In this document: in pieces, positions 25,002 to 33,103 of the stretch
How positions within the stretch are numbered: the first letter of the stretch is position 1
How the letters are laid out: every line of letters begins with the position of its first letter
Assembly (NCBI RefSeq): GCF_000337835.1
Contig: NZ_AOLM01000028.1
Coordinates: 124,001 to 188,000, forward strand
Origin: Haloferax sulfurifontis ATCC BAA-897
GTDB lineage: Archaea; Halobacteriota; Halobacteria; Halobacteriales; Haloferacaceae
Direction of reading: 5' to 3'
Length of the DNA: 64,000 nt
Translations under genes and position numbers: made by a program
The notes under the pieces: model-generated
Seen by the model: the letters and a program-made list of their open reading frames with translations, nothing else
Database searches by the model: none
What the model was told of the DNA's origin: nothing

Positions 25002-25754
25002 TCAGCGACTGATAGTCCCCCGTCGAGTGACGGGCGCGTCGGGGTCGACGAGGAAGGCGACGACGGTGGCGTCCTCCTCGGCGGTGAGCGTCAGTCCGGC
25101 GTCGTCGACGAGCAGGCCGCTTTCGGTCTTCCCGAAGCGCGTGCCCGCGGCCTCGACCGCGCCGTCGAACACGTAGAAGTACGCGTCTCGACCCTCGATT
25201 TCGGGGAGGTCGGCGCTCGACCCGGCGTCGAGGCGGAGGTCGAAGAGGTCCACTTCGTTGCGGACGAAAAGCGGCGCGTCGGACTCCTCGGGGCCGAACA
25301 GATGCCGCCACTCGCCCTCGACGGGGGCGTCGATGGGTTCGTGTTGGACGTTCGGCTCCAGCCCGAGGCTGTGGGGCCGGACGAACATCTGGAGCATGCG
25401 GAGCGGCGAGTCGTCAGCGCGGGTGAACTCCTCGTGCCAGAACGTCTCGCCCGCGTTCATCACCATCAGGTGGTCGGCGTCGGTGACGAGGTCGTTGCCG
25501 TCTTGGTCGCCGTGGCGCATCACGCCGGCTGGCACCCACGAGATGATTTCCTCGTCGCGGTGGGGGTGCATCGCGATGTGGGTGTCGGGGTCCATGAACG
25601 ACTCGACGATGGTCGCGAGCGGGCCGTAGCCGTGGTCCGCGTGGTCCGGGAGGGCGCGCCCGGGGAAGTTGAAGTGGGTCCGGAACTTCCCCTGATTCTG
25701 GGAGACGTCGGTTCGCTCCGCCTTGTAGAGCTTCGTCTCGGAGCCGACTTTCAT
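25002..25754 (-). CDS. Pirin-family cupin protein
   Basis: A 250-residue bicupin. The N-terminal metal site is seen in HPHRDEEIISWV (two His and a Glu) and in NAGETFWHEEF; the C-terminal cupin (about 160-250) is shorter. Bacterial pirins of this class can have quercetin dioxygenase or redox-sensor activity. It heads a minus-strand group with the dioxygenase-like and esterase genes, consistent with a quinone/electrophile response unit. An AT-rich patch at about 25775-25790 may hold its promoter. Confidence 0.9.
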   Translation of the reverse strand: MKVGSETKLYKAERTDVSQNQGKFRTHFNFPGRALPDHADHGYGPLATIVESFMDPDTHIAMHPHRDEEIISWVPAGVMRHGDQDGNDLVTDADHLMVMNAGETFWHEEFTRADDSPLRMLQMFVRPHSLGLEPNVQHEPIDAPVEGEWRHLFGPEESDAPLFVRNEVDLFDLRLDAGSSADLPEIEGRDAYFYVFDGAVEAAGTRFGKTESGLLVDDAGLTLTAEEDATVVAFLVDPDAPVTRRGTISR

Positions 25755-25963
25755 TACGCACGCACCTACGCGTCGAATCTATATACCTTCTCGGCGACGT
25801 GACCGAAAGCAGGTGACATCGGTGTCACTGGGCTCGGGAATCGGGACCGTTGCCGAATGCCCGGCCGCGAGTCGGCGGAACTCACGAGACGGCGAGGGTC
25901 CGGTTCCGCATCGACCGCTCAGTGACAACGGTTTTGTTCGTGACAACCGACAGGGTAGTCGAC

Positions 25964-26185
25964 ATGGAGACGAGTCGGTTGACGCCACGGCAAAGCTGGC
26001 TGTTCGTCGTGCTGAGCGGCATCGTCGCGGCGGGAGTGGTCTACGTGTTCGGCCCGGCCGACGCTGGCGTCCCCGCGTCGGTGGCCGTCGGGGGCGTGGT
26101 CAGTCTCATGTTCGCGGTCGGCTACGCGGTCTCCAACGAGCGGGTGAAACAGGTGCTCCTCGATTTGCTGTCGCTTCTGCCCTGA
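25964..26185 (+). CDS. Small two-segment membrane protein
   Basis: A 73-residue protein with two hydrophobic segments (about 12-30 and 37-57) and a short amphipathic C-terminus. ATG 25964 gives a normal start (METSRLTPRQSWLFVVLS); the longer upstream frame is Arg-rich and unlikely. Function unknown; similar small membrane proteins are widespread in haloarchaea. It converges with 26223-26912. Confidence 0.6.
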   Translation: METSRLTPRQSWLFVVLSGIVAAGVVYVFGPADAGVPASVAVGGVVSLMFAVGYAVSNERVKQVLLDLLSLLP

Positions 26186-26222
26186 GACCGCCCTCCTGAG
26201 CGGCCCTGAGCGCCCCACGCCG

Positions 26223-26912
26223 TCACCACCCCTGTCGAAGCACGAAGGCGGCGTGCCCGAACACGGCCAGCAGGAAGGGAACCGAACCGGCGGGCCAGAC
26301 GACGACCGTGCCGAGCGGAATCGCACCGAAAAAGAGCGCGGTCACGGCGAACCGAACCCACACCCAATCAGCCGATTTCGGCGTCGAATCCGACCGAATC
26401 GACACGTCGTGTCGTCGGAGCGTTTCGCGGAACCGGGATTCGACCCCGTCCGGAACGAGAAACATCGAGGGCTTGTTGACGACCGATTTCCCGTAGTACA
26501 ACCGGGCCGCAGTCCGGTTGCCGAGCGTCACGAATCTGGCGGCTTCGACGTCCGCGAGCGACGTGGTCACGTCCTCGTCGCTCCGAAACAGCGAGGGGTC
26601 GCCCATGTGGTAGGTGCTTTCGAGCTCGCCGGCGTCCCCGTCGACCGTGACGCTCGTGCGGACGAACCGCTCCGAACTCTGGAGGACTGCCGTCAGTATC
26701 ACCGCGCAGTACATACTGTACACGAACGGGGCGCTGTCACCGGCGAGCGCCCCGAAAATCAGTAACGCGAGGGGAGCAACGGCGAACACGCCCCACCACA
26801 ACACGCGGCCGAAGTCGACGCCGTTGAACGCGATTCGCATCGGGAGACCCCGCAGTCCGCTCACGTCCGCGGTCCACGCTATCTCGGGTTCGGTCTCGTT
26901 GGAATCGCTCAC
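26223..26912 (-). CDS. Membrane protein of unknown function with central soluble domain
   Basis: A 229-residue protein: two hydrophobic segments at about 35-75, a soluble domain at about 85-175 (SLADVEAARFVTLGNRTAAR, then YYGKSVVNKPSMFLVPDGVE) and two further segments at about 183-225. The soluble part resembles PH-like (bPH) domains of haloarchaeal membrane proteins, but this is a weak impression. No enzyme motif. ATG 26912 is the only good start. Confidence 0.6.
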   Translation of the reverse strand: MSDSNETEPEIAWTADVSGLRGLPMRIAFNGVDFGRVLWWGVFAVAPLALLIFGALAGDSAPFVYSMYCAVILTAVLQSSERFVRTSVTVDGDAGELESTYHMGDPSLFRSDEDVTTSLADVEAARFVTLGNRTAARLYYGKSVVNKPSMFLVPDGVESRFRETLRRHDVSIRSDSTPKSADWVWVRFAVTALFFGAIPLGTVVVWPAGSVPFLLAVFGHAAFVLRQGW

Positions 26913-27792
26913 TCGTCATCGGATTGCGCGCGCTGGTATAACCCCCGCGGTACTCTCGTGGTGCCACTTCCGCGACCGTAGTTCGTCCGGCACTCTGCGC
27001 GCCCTCCAACGACATCATTCTGATATATTTTATATAGTATTGTATACCTAATTCGTTCTACGAACCATCGACTGACGTTCCATACACGCGAACCGGGGCG
27101 CTAACGCTTCGTGATATCTTGGGGAATAAGCCGTCTCACGGCCGAATATCGGACGATTCTGTCTGATCGGGACGCTCTCGACCGCGACAGAGTGCCTATC
27201 ACTGTCACCGACGAGCGACACGACTCTTGACAGACGAGAGCTCAGAAATCCGGTGAGAGAGTGATTCTACCTGTGTTTTTCGTATCTAGCGTATCTTTTG
27301 ATGGAGATAACTCTGCTCAGATATTATTGCTTTAAACACACAATACTAATCTAACAGTTCAGATACTAATCTGTCGGTGGACCGACCACGTCGGACCGGA
27401 CCGCCGCTTCGTCCGCGGACGCGCCATCGATGCTGTTGGCTTCGACCGCCGTGACGTCGTCGCCACCCTCGACCGCCCTCCGTTCGAGACTCGAAAGTCA
27501 CTGAATTACAGATGAATCTGTGTAATATCGCACATCTGTGTGGGTAGATACTGGTATTGTTTCTGTTTTGGTAGTAGATTCCAGCTCCGGTTCTGGAAGT
27601 CTCACTTCGATCGTCGAACACGCGGCGTGATGGACCTTCGCGGGCGATTAACCTGGCCGGTCGACGACGCGTTCGAACCGAACGGAGGCTCTATTCAGGC
27701 CCGAGAAAAGAGACGTCCGGGCGTGTCGAGCATCCCCGCAGTGTCGCCGCGCCGTCGAAACGCGGCCCCGAGGGGGAGCTGTTCGAAGCCGA
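26913..27792. other. AT-richer region without a recognised gene
   Basis: 880 bases. AT-rich at 27015-27060 and 27280-27360. It contains a direct repeat ATACTAATCT (27346-27355 and again about 20 bp on), a perfect palindrome GTCGGTGGACCGAC near 27375, and the 22-bp palindromic site at 27505-27526. Short open frames are present, but none shows a family motif. It lies between a membrane-protein gene and a chimeric pseudogene and is probably eroded coding DNA plus regulatory remnants. Confidence 0.45.
27505..27526. promoter_or_regulatory. Palindromic site ATTACAG-N8-GTGTAAT
   Basis: ATTACAG (27505-27511), an 8-bp spacer, then GTGTAAT (27520-27526). The overall length of 22 bp and outer arms ATTACA/TGTAAT equal those of the sites at 40581-40602 and 40670-40691. 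No intact gene begins close by, so it may be an orphan operator left in a decayed region. Confidence 0.45.
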
Positions 27793-28263
27793 TTAGGGCT
27801 GGACCTGGTCGAGGGGACGGATGAGAACTTCGTTGATATCGACGCGCGCGGGCTGGGTGACGACGAACGTGATCGTCCGCGCGATGTCTTCGGGCGCGAG
27901 CGCGTCCATCGTGCCGACGTAGTCTTTGACGTTCTTTTGGACCTCGTCGTCGGGGATGTGGTCGGGGAAACTCCCTCTTGGCGTCGGATTCGACGGGTCG
28001 TACATCCCTTCGAGACTCGACCCGGCGGGGACCTCTTGGAGCCGGTAACTGACGCTGGCGATAGCGCAGTCCCACTCGGCGGCGTACCGCTCCGGCGTCG
28101 GGACGTTCGCGCGCGTCTCCGCTACCCATCCGCCGCCGTGGACGTAGACGACGAGCGGCGGGTCCTCGCGCTCCGGCACGTAGAGGTCGAGCTTCATCGC
28201 TCCCTCGGGACGCTCCGCGTAGGTGACGCCCTCGTAGACGGTGATGTCGTTCATGTCTGCCAC
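27793..28263 (-). pseudogene. In-frame chimera: esterase N-terminus fused to SDR C-terminus
   Basis: A 156-residue frame with two unrelated halves. Residues 1 to about 103 are the start of an alpha/beta-hydrolase esterase (MKLDLYVPEREDPPLVVYVH, then GGGW oxyanion motif and VSYRL), lacking the GxSxG nucleophile. Residues about 104-156 are the end of a YdfG-like short-chain dehydrogenase (MDALAPEDIARTITFVVTQP, then ARVDINEVLIRP), lacking the cofactor site and the YxxxK motif. The join is near FPDHIPDDE, where both families have a similar D-x-I stretch, suggesting a deletion at microhomology. Neither half can be catalytic. Confidence 0.75.
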
Positions 28264-28707
28264 GAATAAGGTCGAGGCGACTACAAAAAGATGCGTGAGT
28301 TCACGCCCGATTCCGCGGACCGAGGGAGGGGAAGACTACCCCCTTCAGGCCGTTGAGGACGAACCCGCGGACGTCGTACTGTTGCACCGAGACGAACGGC
28401 ACGACCATCGGAATCCGCGTCGGTGTCGTGGCGGCCATCATCGGTGCCCAGAGCGCGCTGACCTGCCCCTGAAAGTATTCCCTCCGCGACCGGACAGTTG
28501 TACAGTCTGCCAATCGTACGTGGCGAAATGTCATTTGAATGTGTTCGCAACGACGAACCGCTACGCGGGACACCTCGCGCGGACGACCGACCTCGAAACC
28601 AGATGTCGGTCTCGGGTTGTCGAACCAGACCCGCACTTCGGGCCACCACACTCGCGCGAACACGCACGAGCGGGTGGTTTTAGGTACCTCTGGAACGAGC
28701 GTTCGGT
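28264..28707. other. Intergenic region with a permease remnant
   Basis: 444 bases between the chimeric pseudogene and a small acidic gene. The minus strand carries a recognisable end of a sugar ABC permease (28340-28475). The rest has no recognised content. A TATA-like patch occurs about 28675-28690 before the next gene. Confidence 0.5.
28340..28475 (-). pseudogene. C-terminal remnant of a sugar ABC permease (MalG-like)
   Basis: The minus-strand frame reads MMAATTPTRIPMVVPFVSVQ then QYDVRGFVLNGLKG. MalG-type permeases end with a last membrane segment followed by LQRYFVRGLTxGAVKG. Substitutions of Pro and Arg into the hydrophobic segment and the absent upstream part show decay; the natural stop after GLKG is lost. 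It is separate in sequence from the intact permeases at 6325-8122. Confidence 0.55.
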
Positions 28708-29049
28708 ATGTCGTTCGAATCCGACCTTGAAGCGACTGCCGAGGCCGCAGACGACCTCCCCGATGCGGAGGACATCGTACAGGACCGCGACGAGATTCCG
28801 ATTCGGGAACTGTTCGATGCGGCGTTCATGACCGCCCACACCGACTTCGACAGCTTCGACGAGATGGTCGAGGCCAGTCCGTCGGACGCGACCACCGCCG
28901 ACGACCTGTCGTTGGTTCCGGACGGGACGTGGGACGAGTTCGTCGCCGAGACGACGGTGTTCGACGACGAAAAGGAGATGGTGTTCGCGGTCCGCGACCA
29001 CTGGGTCGCAGAACAACTCGGGCTCGACGAGTCGCTGTCCAGTCAGTAG
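28708..29049 (+). CDS. Small acidic protein of unknown function
   Basis: A 113-residue very acidic protein (over a quarter Asp/Glu). It has a conserved-looking centre, IRELFDAAFMTAHTDFDSFD, and a DSW-like end, FVAETTVFDDEKEMVFAVRD. No signal or membrane segment. The start ATG at 28708 follows an AT-rich patch, consistent with a leaderless transcript. Its 3' end overlaps the convergent FAD monooxygenase by 7 nt. Similar proteins occur in haloarchaea, but I do not recognise a function. Confidence 0.6.
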   Translation: MSFESDLEATAEAADDLPDAEDIVQDRDEIPIRELFDAAFMTAHTDFDSFDEMVEASPSDATTADDLSLVPDGTWDEFVAETTVFDDEKEMVFAVRDHWVAEQLGLDESLSSQ

Positions 29050-30272
29050 TTCCCGGTCGTGACAATCGGCGGCGGCGTGTGGGGACCGTACGGCGCGTCG
29101 TCGAGATACTCGCCGGCCGGCTCGAAGTACGCGGCGAGCGACGCCGCGGCCTCTTTTCGGAGCACCGTCACCGGGTCGTCACCCTGCAGATAGTCGAGGG
29201 CCTGACCCGCGGCGTCGAGGTTGTACTCCGCCGCCTTCTCGCGGCGAGCGGCGAACAGCTCCACCTCGTCGCGGGCGACTGCGTCGCTGTGCGCCCGGTA
29301 GCCGACCGCGATAGCGGACGCCGCCTCGTCCGCGTCGGCGACCCCGGAGTTCATTCCCCGCGCGCCGAACGGTGCGAGCAGGTGCGCCGCCTCGCCCACC
29401 AAGAGAACGCGGCGATGCTCGTCGACGAAGCTGTCGGCCATCACCTGCAGGAACCGATAGGTGGACACCCACTCGATGTTGTCCGCGTACTTCTCACCCA
29501 TGACCGCCGCGACGAATTCCCGCATCCGCTCGTCGCTGGTGAGCTCTTCGGGGTCGTCTCCCTCGATGCACTGGATGTCGAGCCGCCAGCCGCCGGTAAA
29601 CGGGACGAGGAGGACGTTCCGGTCGCCGACGGCCGGGTCAGCGTAGTGAAACAGCCGTTCGAACGGAAGCGGGTCGTCTTCGACCTCGTCGACGTCGGCG
29701 ATGATAAAGGAGTTCTCCGACTGGTCGCCTTCGAACTGTGCGCCGATTTCCGACCGGACGGTCGACCCCCCGCCGTCGGCTCCGACGAGATACGGCGTCT
29801 CCCACGTCTGTCCGTCCGCCGTCTCGACGCGGACGCCGTCGGGACTCGATTCGACGGTCTCGACCGCCGCGTCCCAGTGGATGTCGATGCCGGCTTCGGC
29901 GAGCGCCTCGTGCATGTACGCCTCGGTCGTCACCTGCGGAATGCTCGTGAAATGGGGGATGTCGCCCGACCCGCCGGGGCTGTCGTACGTCCGCGAGAAC
30001 ACCTCCCTGCCGTGATAGAGCGTCCGCCGAGTCGGCCAGACGAGGCCTTCCTCGACGAGGTCCGTCCCGAGTCCGGGATGCACGCGTTCGAGGGTTCGGA
30101 GCGTCGCACCGTGCACGTAAATCGCCCGACTCCCCGAGCGGTCGCGGTCTTCGGACTCCGCTTCGACAATCGTGACGGGCACCCCGCGGGCGTGTAGCGC
30201 GAGCGCCGTGGTCATGCCGACGGGGCCGGCTCCCGCGACTAACACTGGTGATTCCGTGTCATCGTTCGTCAT
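29043..30272 (-). CDS. FAD-dependent aromatic hydroxylase (PHBH/UbiH-like monooxygenase)
   Basis: A 409-residue class A flavoprotein monooxygenase that would use NAD(P)H and O2 to hydroxylate an aromatic ring. Motifs in order: GAGPVGMTTALAL near residue 13 (FAD Rossmann), YLVGADGGGSTVRSEIG near 160 (DG motif), and LLVGEAAHLLAPFGARGMNS near 290, where the usual GDAAH Asp is Glu. The C-terminus is short. It is encoded next to a Liv transporter and a benzoate-type CoA ligase cluster. A role as a hydroxybenzoate or hydroxybenzoyl-CoA hydroxylase leading to gentisate is inferred, not shown. Confidence 0.87.
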   Translation of the reverse strand: MTNDDTESPVLVAGAGPVGMTTALALHARGVPVTIVEAESEDRDRSGSRAIYVHGATLRTLERVHPGLGTDLVEEGLVWPTRRTLYHGREVFSRTYDSPGGSGDIPHFTSIPQVTTEAYMHEALAEAGIDIHWDAAVETVESSPDGVRVETADGQTWETPYLVGADGGGSTVRSEIGAQFEGDQSENSFIIADVDEVEDDPLPFERLFHYADPAVGDRNVLLVPFTGGWRLDIQCIEGDDPEELTSDERMREFVAAVMGEKYADNIEWVSTYRFLQVMADSFVDEHRRVLLVGEAAHLLAPFGARGMNSGVADADEAASAIAVGYRAHSDAVARDEVELFAARREKAAEYNLDAAGQALDYLQGDDPVTVLRKEAAASLAAYFEPAGEYLDDAPYGPHTPPPIVTTGNY

Positions 30273-30455
30273 AGATAATATGATATCACGATACGACTGG
30301 CATATACGTTGTGGTCAGCGCAGTCATCCCCGTCGTCGGACGGGTGGTCCGACGGCGTACTGACCGGGTCGCACGTCGCGTTCAACTGACCGCTCGTCAC
30401 GAGACCGGTCACCGACTCGTCTTGTGGTCGTTGGCGGTTCCGCGCGCACGAGAAA

Positions 30456-30467
30456 ACGTTATAACGG
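30456..30467 (+). promoter_or_regulatory. Promoter of the livG-livF pair
   Basis: AACGTTATAACG centres on a TATA-like TTATAA about 27 nt before the ATG at 30488, the spacing of a leaderless haloarchaeal promoter. The element is itself palindromic. Confidence 0.5.
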
Positions 30468-30487
30468 TTGCCCAATCTTAATGAACT

Positions 30488-31213
30488 ATGTTAACAGTGG
30501 CCGATCTCCGCAAGGAATTCGGTGGATTAGTCGCGGTCGACGATGTGAACTTCGAAATCGGCTCCGGGGAAATCGTCGGGCTCATCGGTCCGAACGGGGC
30601 CGGCAAGACCACGTTGTTCAACAGCATCACGGGCGTTCTCCAGCCGGAAAACGGGTCGCAAGTCACGTTCGACGGGACCGACATCGTGGCGTTGGAGACC
30701 CACGACATCGCACGGCGGGGCCTGGTTCGGACGTTCCAAATCGTCCGCGTCTTCGACGAGATGACCGTCTTCGAGAACGTGATGACGGGGGCGCTGTTCG
30801 GCACCGACGAGTCGATTTCACAGGAAGAGGCCGAAGAACGCGCCCACGACGCGCTGGCGTTCATCGGCCTCACGGAGAAAGCGGAGCTGACGACCGGCAA
30901 CCTCCCAATCGCGCAGAAAAAGCAACTTGAACTGGCGCGCGCGCTCGCCTCTCGGCCGAACTTACTGCTCTTAGACGAAATCGCGAGCGGGCTCACGCCC
31001 GGCGAGATTGCCGACCTCACCGACACGATACGGCGACTCCGCGACGAACGCGGTATCTCCGTCTTCTGGATTGAACACATCATGGACGCCATCATGGGCG
31101 TCGCAGACCGCATTATCGTCCTGAACAGCGGGCGGAAGCTCGCGGAGGGGACGCCCGCCGAAATCAGGGACAATCAGGCCGTCGTCGAGGCCTACCTGGG
31201 GGACGAAGCATGA
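30488..31213 (+). CDS. livG: Branched-chain-type ABC transporter ATP-binding protein LivG
   Basis: A 241-residue ATPase of the hydrophobic amino acid/carboxylate uptake family. Walker A is GPNGAGKTT (34-42), Walker B LLLLDEIASGL, and the H-loop IEHIMDAIM. Two departures from the family are visible: the signature segment reads LPIAQKKQLELARAL where relatives have LPYGQQRRLEIARAL (Gly replaced by Ala), and DEP is DEI. ATG 30488 follows the promoter by the leaderless distance. It overlaps livF by ATGA. Together with livM, livH and the binding protein convergently encoded at 32078-35341 it forms a complete transporter. Confidence 0.9.
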   Translation: MLTVADLRKEFGGLVAVDDVNFEIGSGEIVGLIGPNGAGKTTLFNSITGVLQPENGSQVTFDGTDIVALETHDIARRGLVRTFQIVRVFDEMTVFENVMTGALFGTDESISQEEAEERAHDALAFIGLTEKAELTTGNLPIAQKKQLELARALASRPNLLLLDEIASGLTPGEIADLTDTIRRLRDERGISVFWIEHIMDAIMGVADRIIVLNSGRKLAEGTPAEIRDNQAVVEAYLGDEA

Positions 31214-31902
31214 TCGAAGTCGACGAGATAGACGTGTCCTACGGCAACATTCAGGTGCTGTGGGACCTGTCGTTCACCGTCTCCGAAGACGACCGCGTCG
31301 TGTCCATCGTCGGGCCGAACGGCGCGGGGAAATCGACGCTCCTTCGGGTCATGTCGGGTCTCCACCCGGTCGACGACGGCCGCGTGACCGCGTGGGGCGA
31401 CGACGTGGCGGGCCTGGAGCCCTCCGATATCGTCAAGCGCGGGTTCGTCCACGTCTCCGAGGAGCGGAACCTGTTCGGCGACATGAGCGTCCGCGAGAAC
31501 CTTGAGATGGGCGCGTACACCCAGCGGGGGTCGCTCGACGAGACGATGCAGGAGGTGTTCGAGCTCTTCCCGATTCTCGAAGAGCGACAGGACCAACGTG
31601 CGGCCTCGATGAGCGGGGGCCAACAGCAGATGCTCGCTATCGGTCGCGGACTGATGGCGAGGCCGAAGATTCTGGCGCTCGACGAACCCTCGGAGGGGCT
31701 CGCGCCGAAGATAACGAACCGGGTGTTCGAGAAAATCGAGGAAATCAGCGATAACGTGACCGTGCTCCTCGTCGAACAGCACGTCCACAAGGCGCTGGGG
31801 CTGGCCGACCGGGCGTACCTCCTGGAGAACGGCGAGATAATCACGGAAGACACGGGACCGTCGCTCTTGGAGTCCGACCACATCAAAGAGGCGTACCTGT
31901 AG
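31210..31902 (+). CDS. livF: Branched-chain-type ABC transporter ATP-binding protein LivF
   Basis: A 230-residue ATPase. Walker A is GPNGAGKST near 36, the signature MSGGQQQMLAIGRGL, Walker B ILALDEPSEGLAP (the EGLAP sequence is characteristic of LivF) and the H-loop VEQHV. It partners LivG. The stop codon lies inside the first unit of a 13-bp tandem duplication (31898-31923). The genes face the livM gene 175 bp away. Confidence 0.92.
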   Translation: MIEVDEIDVSYGNIQVLWDLSFTVSEDDRVVSIVGPNGAGKSTLLRVMSGLHPVDDGRVTAWGDDVAGLEPSDIVKRGFVHVSEERNLFGDMSVRENLEMGAYTQRGSLDETMQEVFELFPILEERQDQRAASMSGGQQQMLAIGRGLMARPKILALDEPSEGLAPKITNRVFEKIEEISDNVTVLLVEQHVHKALGLADRAYLLENGEIITEDTGPSLLESDHIKEAYL

Positions 31903-31923
31903 CGCTGACGTGTAGCGCCGACG
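31898..31923. repeat. 13-bp tandem duplication across the livF stop codon
   Basis: TGTAGCGCTGACG (31898-31910) is followed at once by TGTAGCGCCGACG (31911-31923), 12 of 13 bases identical. The stop codon TAG is in the first copy. It is probably a replication-slippage product. Confidence 0.7.
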
Positions 31924-32077
31924 CGGTTCTGGTTCTCACGGGACGGTCGCTTTTCTGCGGGCTGTCGGGCTGTCACTCTCGGTCGTTGGAGAGGTGAGCC
32001 GTCGCTGTAGTGGTGTGAGAACCGACGGCCTGCGTTAGAATGAAGACAGGAAGGAATCCGAATCCGAACGAACCGAG

Positions 32078-33103
32078 TCAGCGGCTTTCGACGTCCGTGC
32101 CACCCCCCTCAGGTTCGTCAGTGAGACCGAGGTCGCTCAGCACGTCTCGGGCGGAGCGAACGACGCCCTGTCGGAAGTAGAGGAACAGCACGATGAGGAG
32201 CGCGCCGAAGATGGCGGACCGCCACGTCTGGAGGCTCTGGGCCGAACTCAGGAACTCCTCGATACCGACGATGATGGTCGCGCCGACGATGGGCCCCATC
32301 GTGGTCCGCAGGCCGCCGACGACGAGGACGATGAGGACGATGACGTCGACGGCGATGAAGGTGAAGCCACCCGGGAGGATGTACCCCGACTCGCGGGCGA
32401 AGAACGCGCCGACCAAGCCGATGAGGAACGCGGCGACGAACCCCGCGATGGTCTTGTACCGGACGACGTCGATGCCGATGGATTCGGCCGCGACCTCGTC
32501 TTCCCTGATGGCGTCGAACGCGATGCCGTACTTCGAGTGGACGAGCCGGAGGTAAAACCCGAGCGTCGCCACGAGCAGGAGCAACACGAGGTAGTAGAGC
32601 ACGAGCTTCGTCTCGATGCCGACCGCGTCGGCGACGACCTCGAGGCCGAAGTACTCGTACGGGAATCCGGTCGACCCGCCGGTGATGCCCCGCGCGCCGA
32701 CGAATATCTCGCTGAACACGAGTTGGAGGTTCAGCGTGAGAATGGAGATGAGGACGACGGTGAAGTTGCGTTTGGCGGAGACGTAACTGACGAGGAGGCC
32801 GACGAGGCCGCACGCCAGCGCCGCCACGGGGAGCGTGACCCACGCGGAGATGGCCAACGCGTCGGCCAAAATCGCCGTCGTGTAGGCGCCGAACCCCGCC
32901 AGCCCGCCCATGAACAGGAACAGTTGGTCCGTGTGTCCGAAGACGATGTTGAGCGCGACCGCGAACAGCGCGATGAGCAGGAGGTGGGCGAGGACGCTCT
33001 CGTAGTAACTGCTCCCGAGGACCGCGAGCGGTGCGAGCGCGAACACGACCGCCACGATGGCGACGTTTCGCACCTCGGTGCCGAGCGACGGTCTGGAGCT
33101 CAT
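32078..33103 (-). CDS. livM: Branched-chain-type ABC transporter permease LivM
   Basis: A 341-residue membrane protein with about nine to ten hydrophobic segments. The family loop FDAIREDEVAAESIGIDVVR (about residues 215-234), which contacts the ATPase, and the ending FGALLIVLFLYFRQGVVRS are present. It overlaps livH by ATGA and lies at the 3' end of a minus-strand livK-livH-livM operon. Confidence 0.92.
   Translation of the reverse strand: MSSRPSLGTEVRNVAIVAVVFALAPLAVLGSSYYESVLAHLLLIALFAVALNIVFGHTDQLFLFMGGLAGFGAYTTAILADALAISAWVTLPVAALACGLVGLLVSYVSAKRNFTVVLISILTLNLQLVFSEIFVGARGITGGSTGFPYEYFGLEVVADAVGIETKLVLYYLVLLLLVATLGFYLRLVHSKYGIAFDAIREDEVAAESIGIDVVRYKTIAGFVAAFLIGLVGAFFARESGYILPGGFTFIAVDVIVLIVLVVGGLRTTMGPIVGATIIVGIEEFLSSAQSLQTWRSAIFGALLIVLFLYFRQGVVRSARDVLSDLGLTDEPEGGGTDVESR

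Noticed and set aside
27346-27621. Possible 91-residue minus-strand gene
   Set aside because: The composition changes abruptly along the frame, the second half is Arg/Gly-rich shadow-like, there is no family motif, and it overlaps the palindromic site at 27505.
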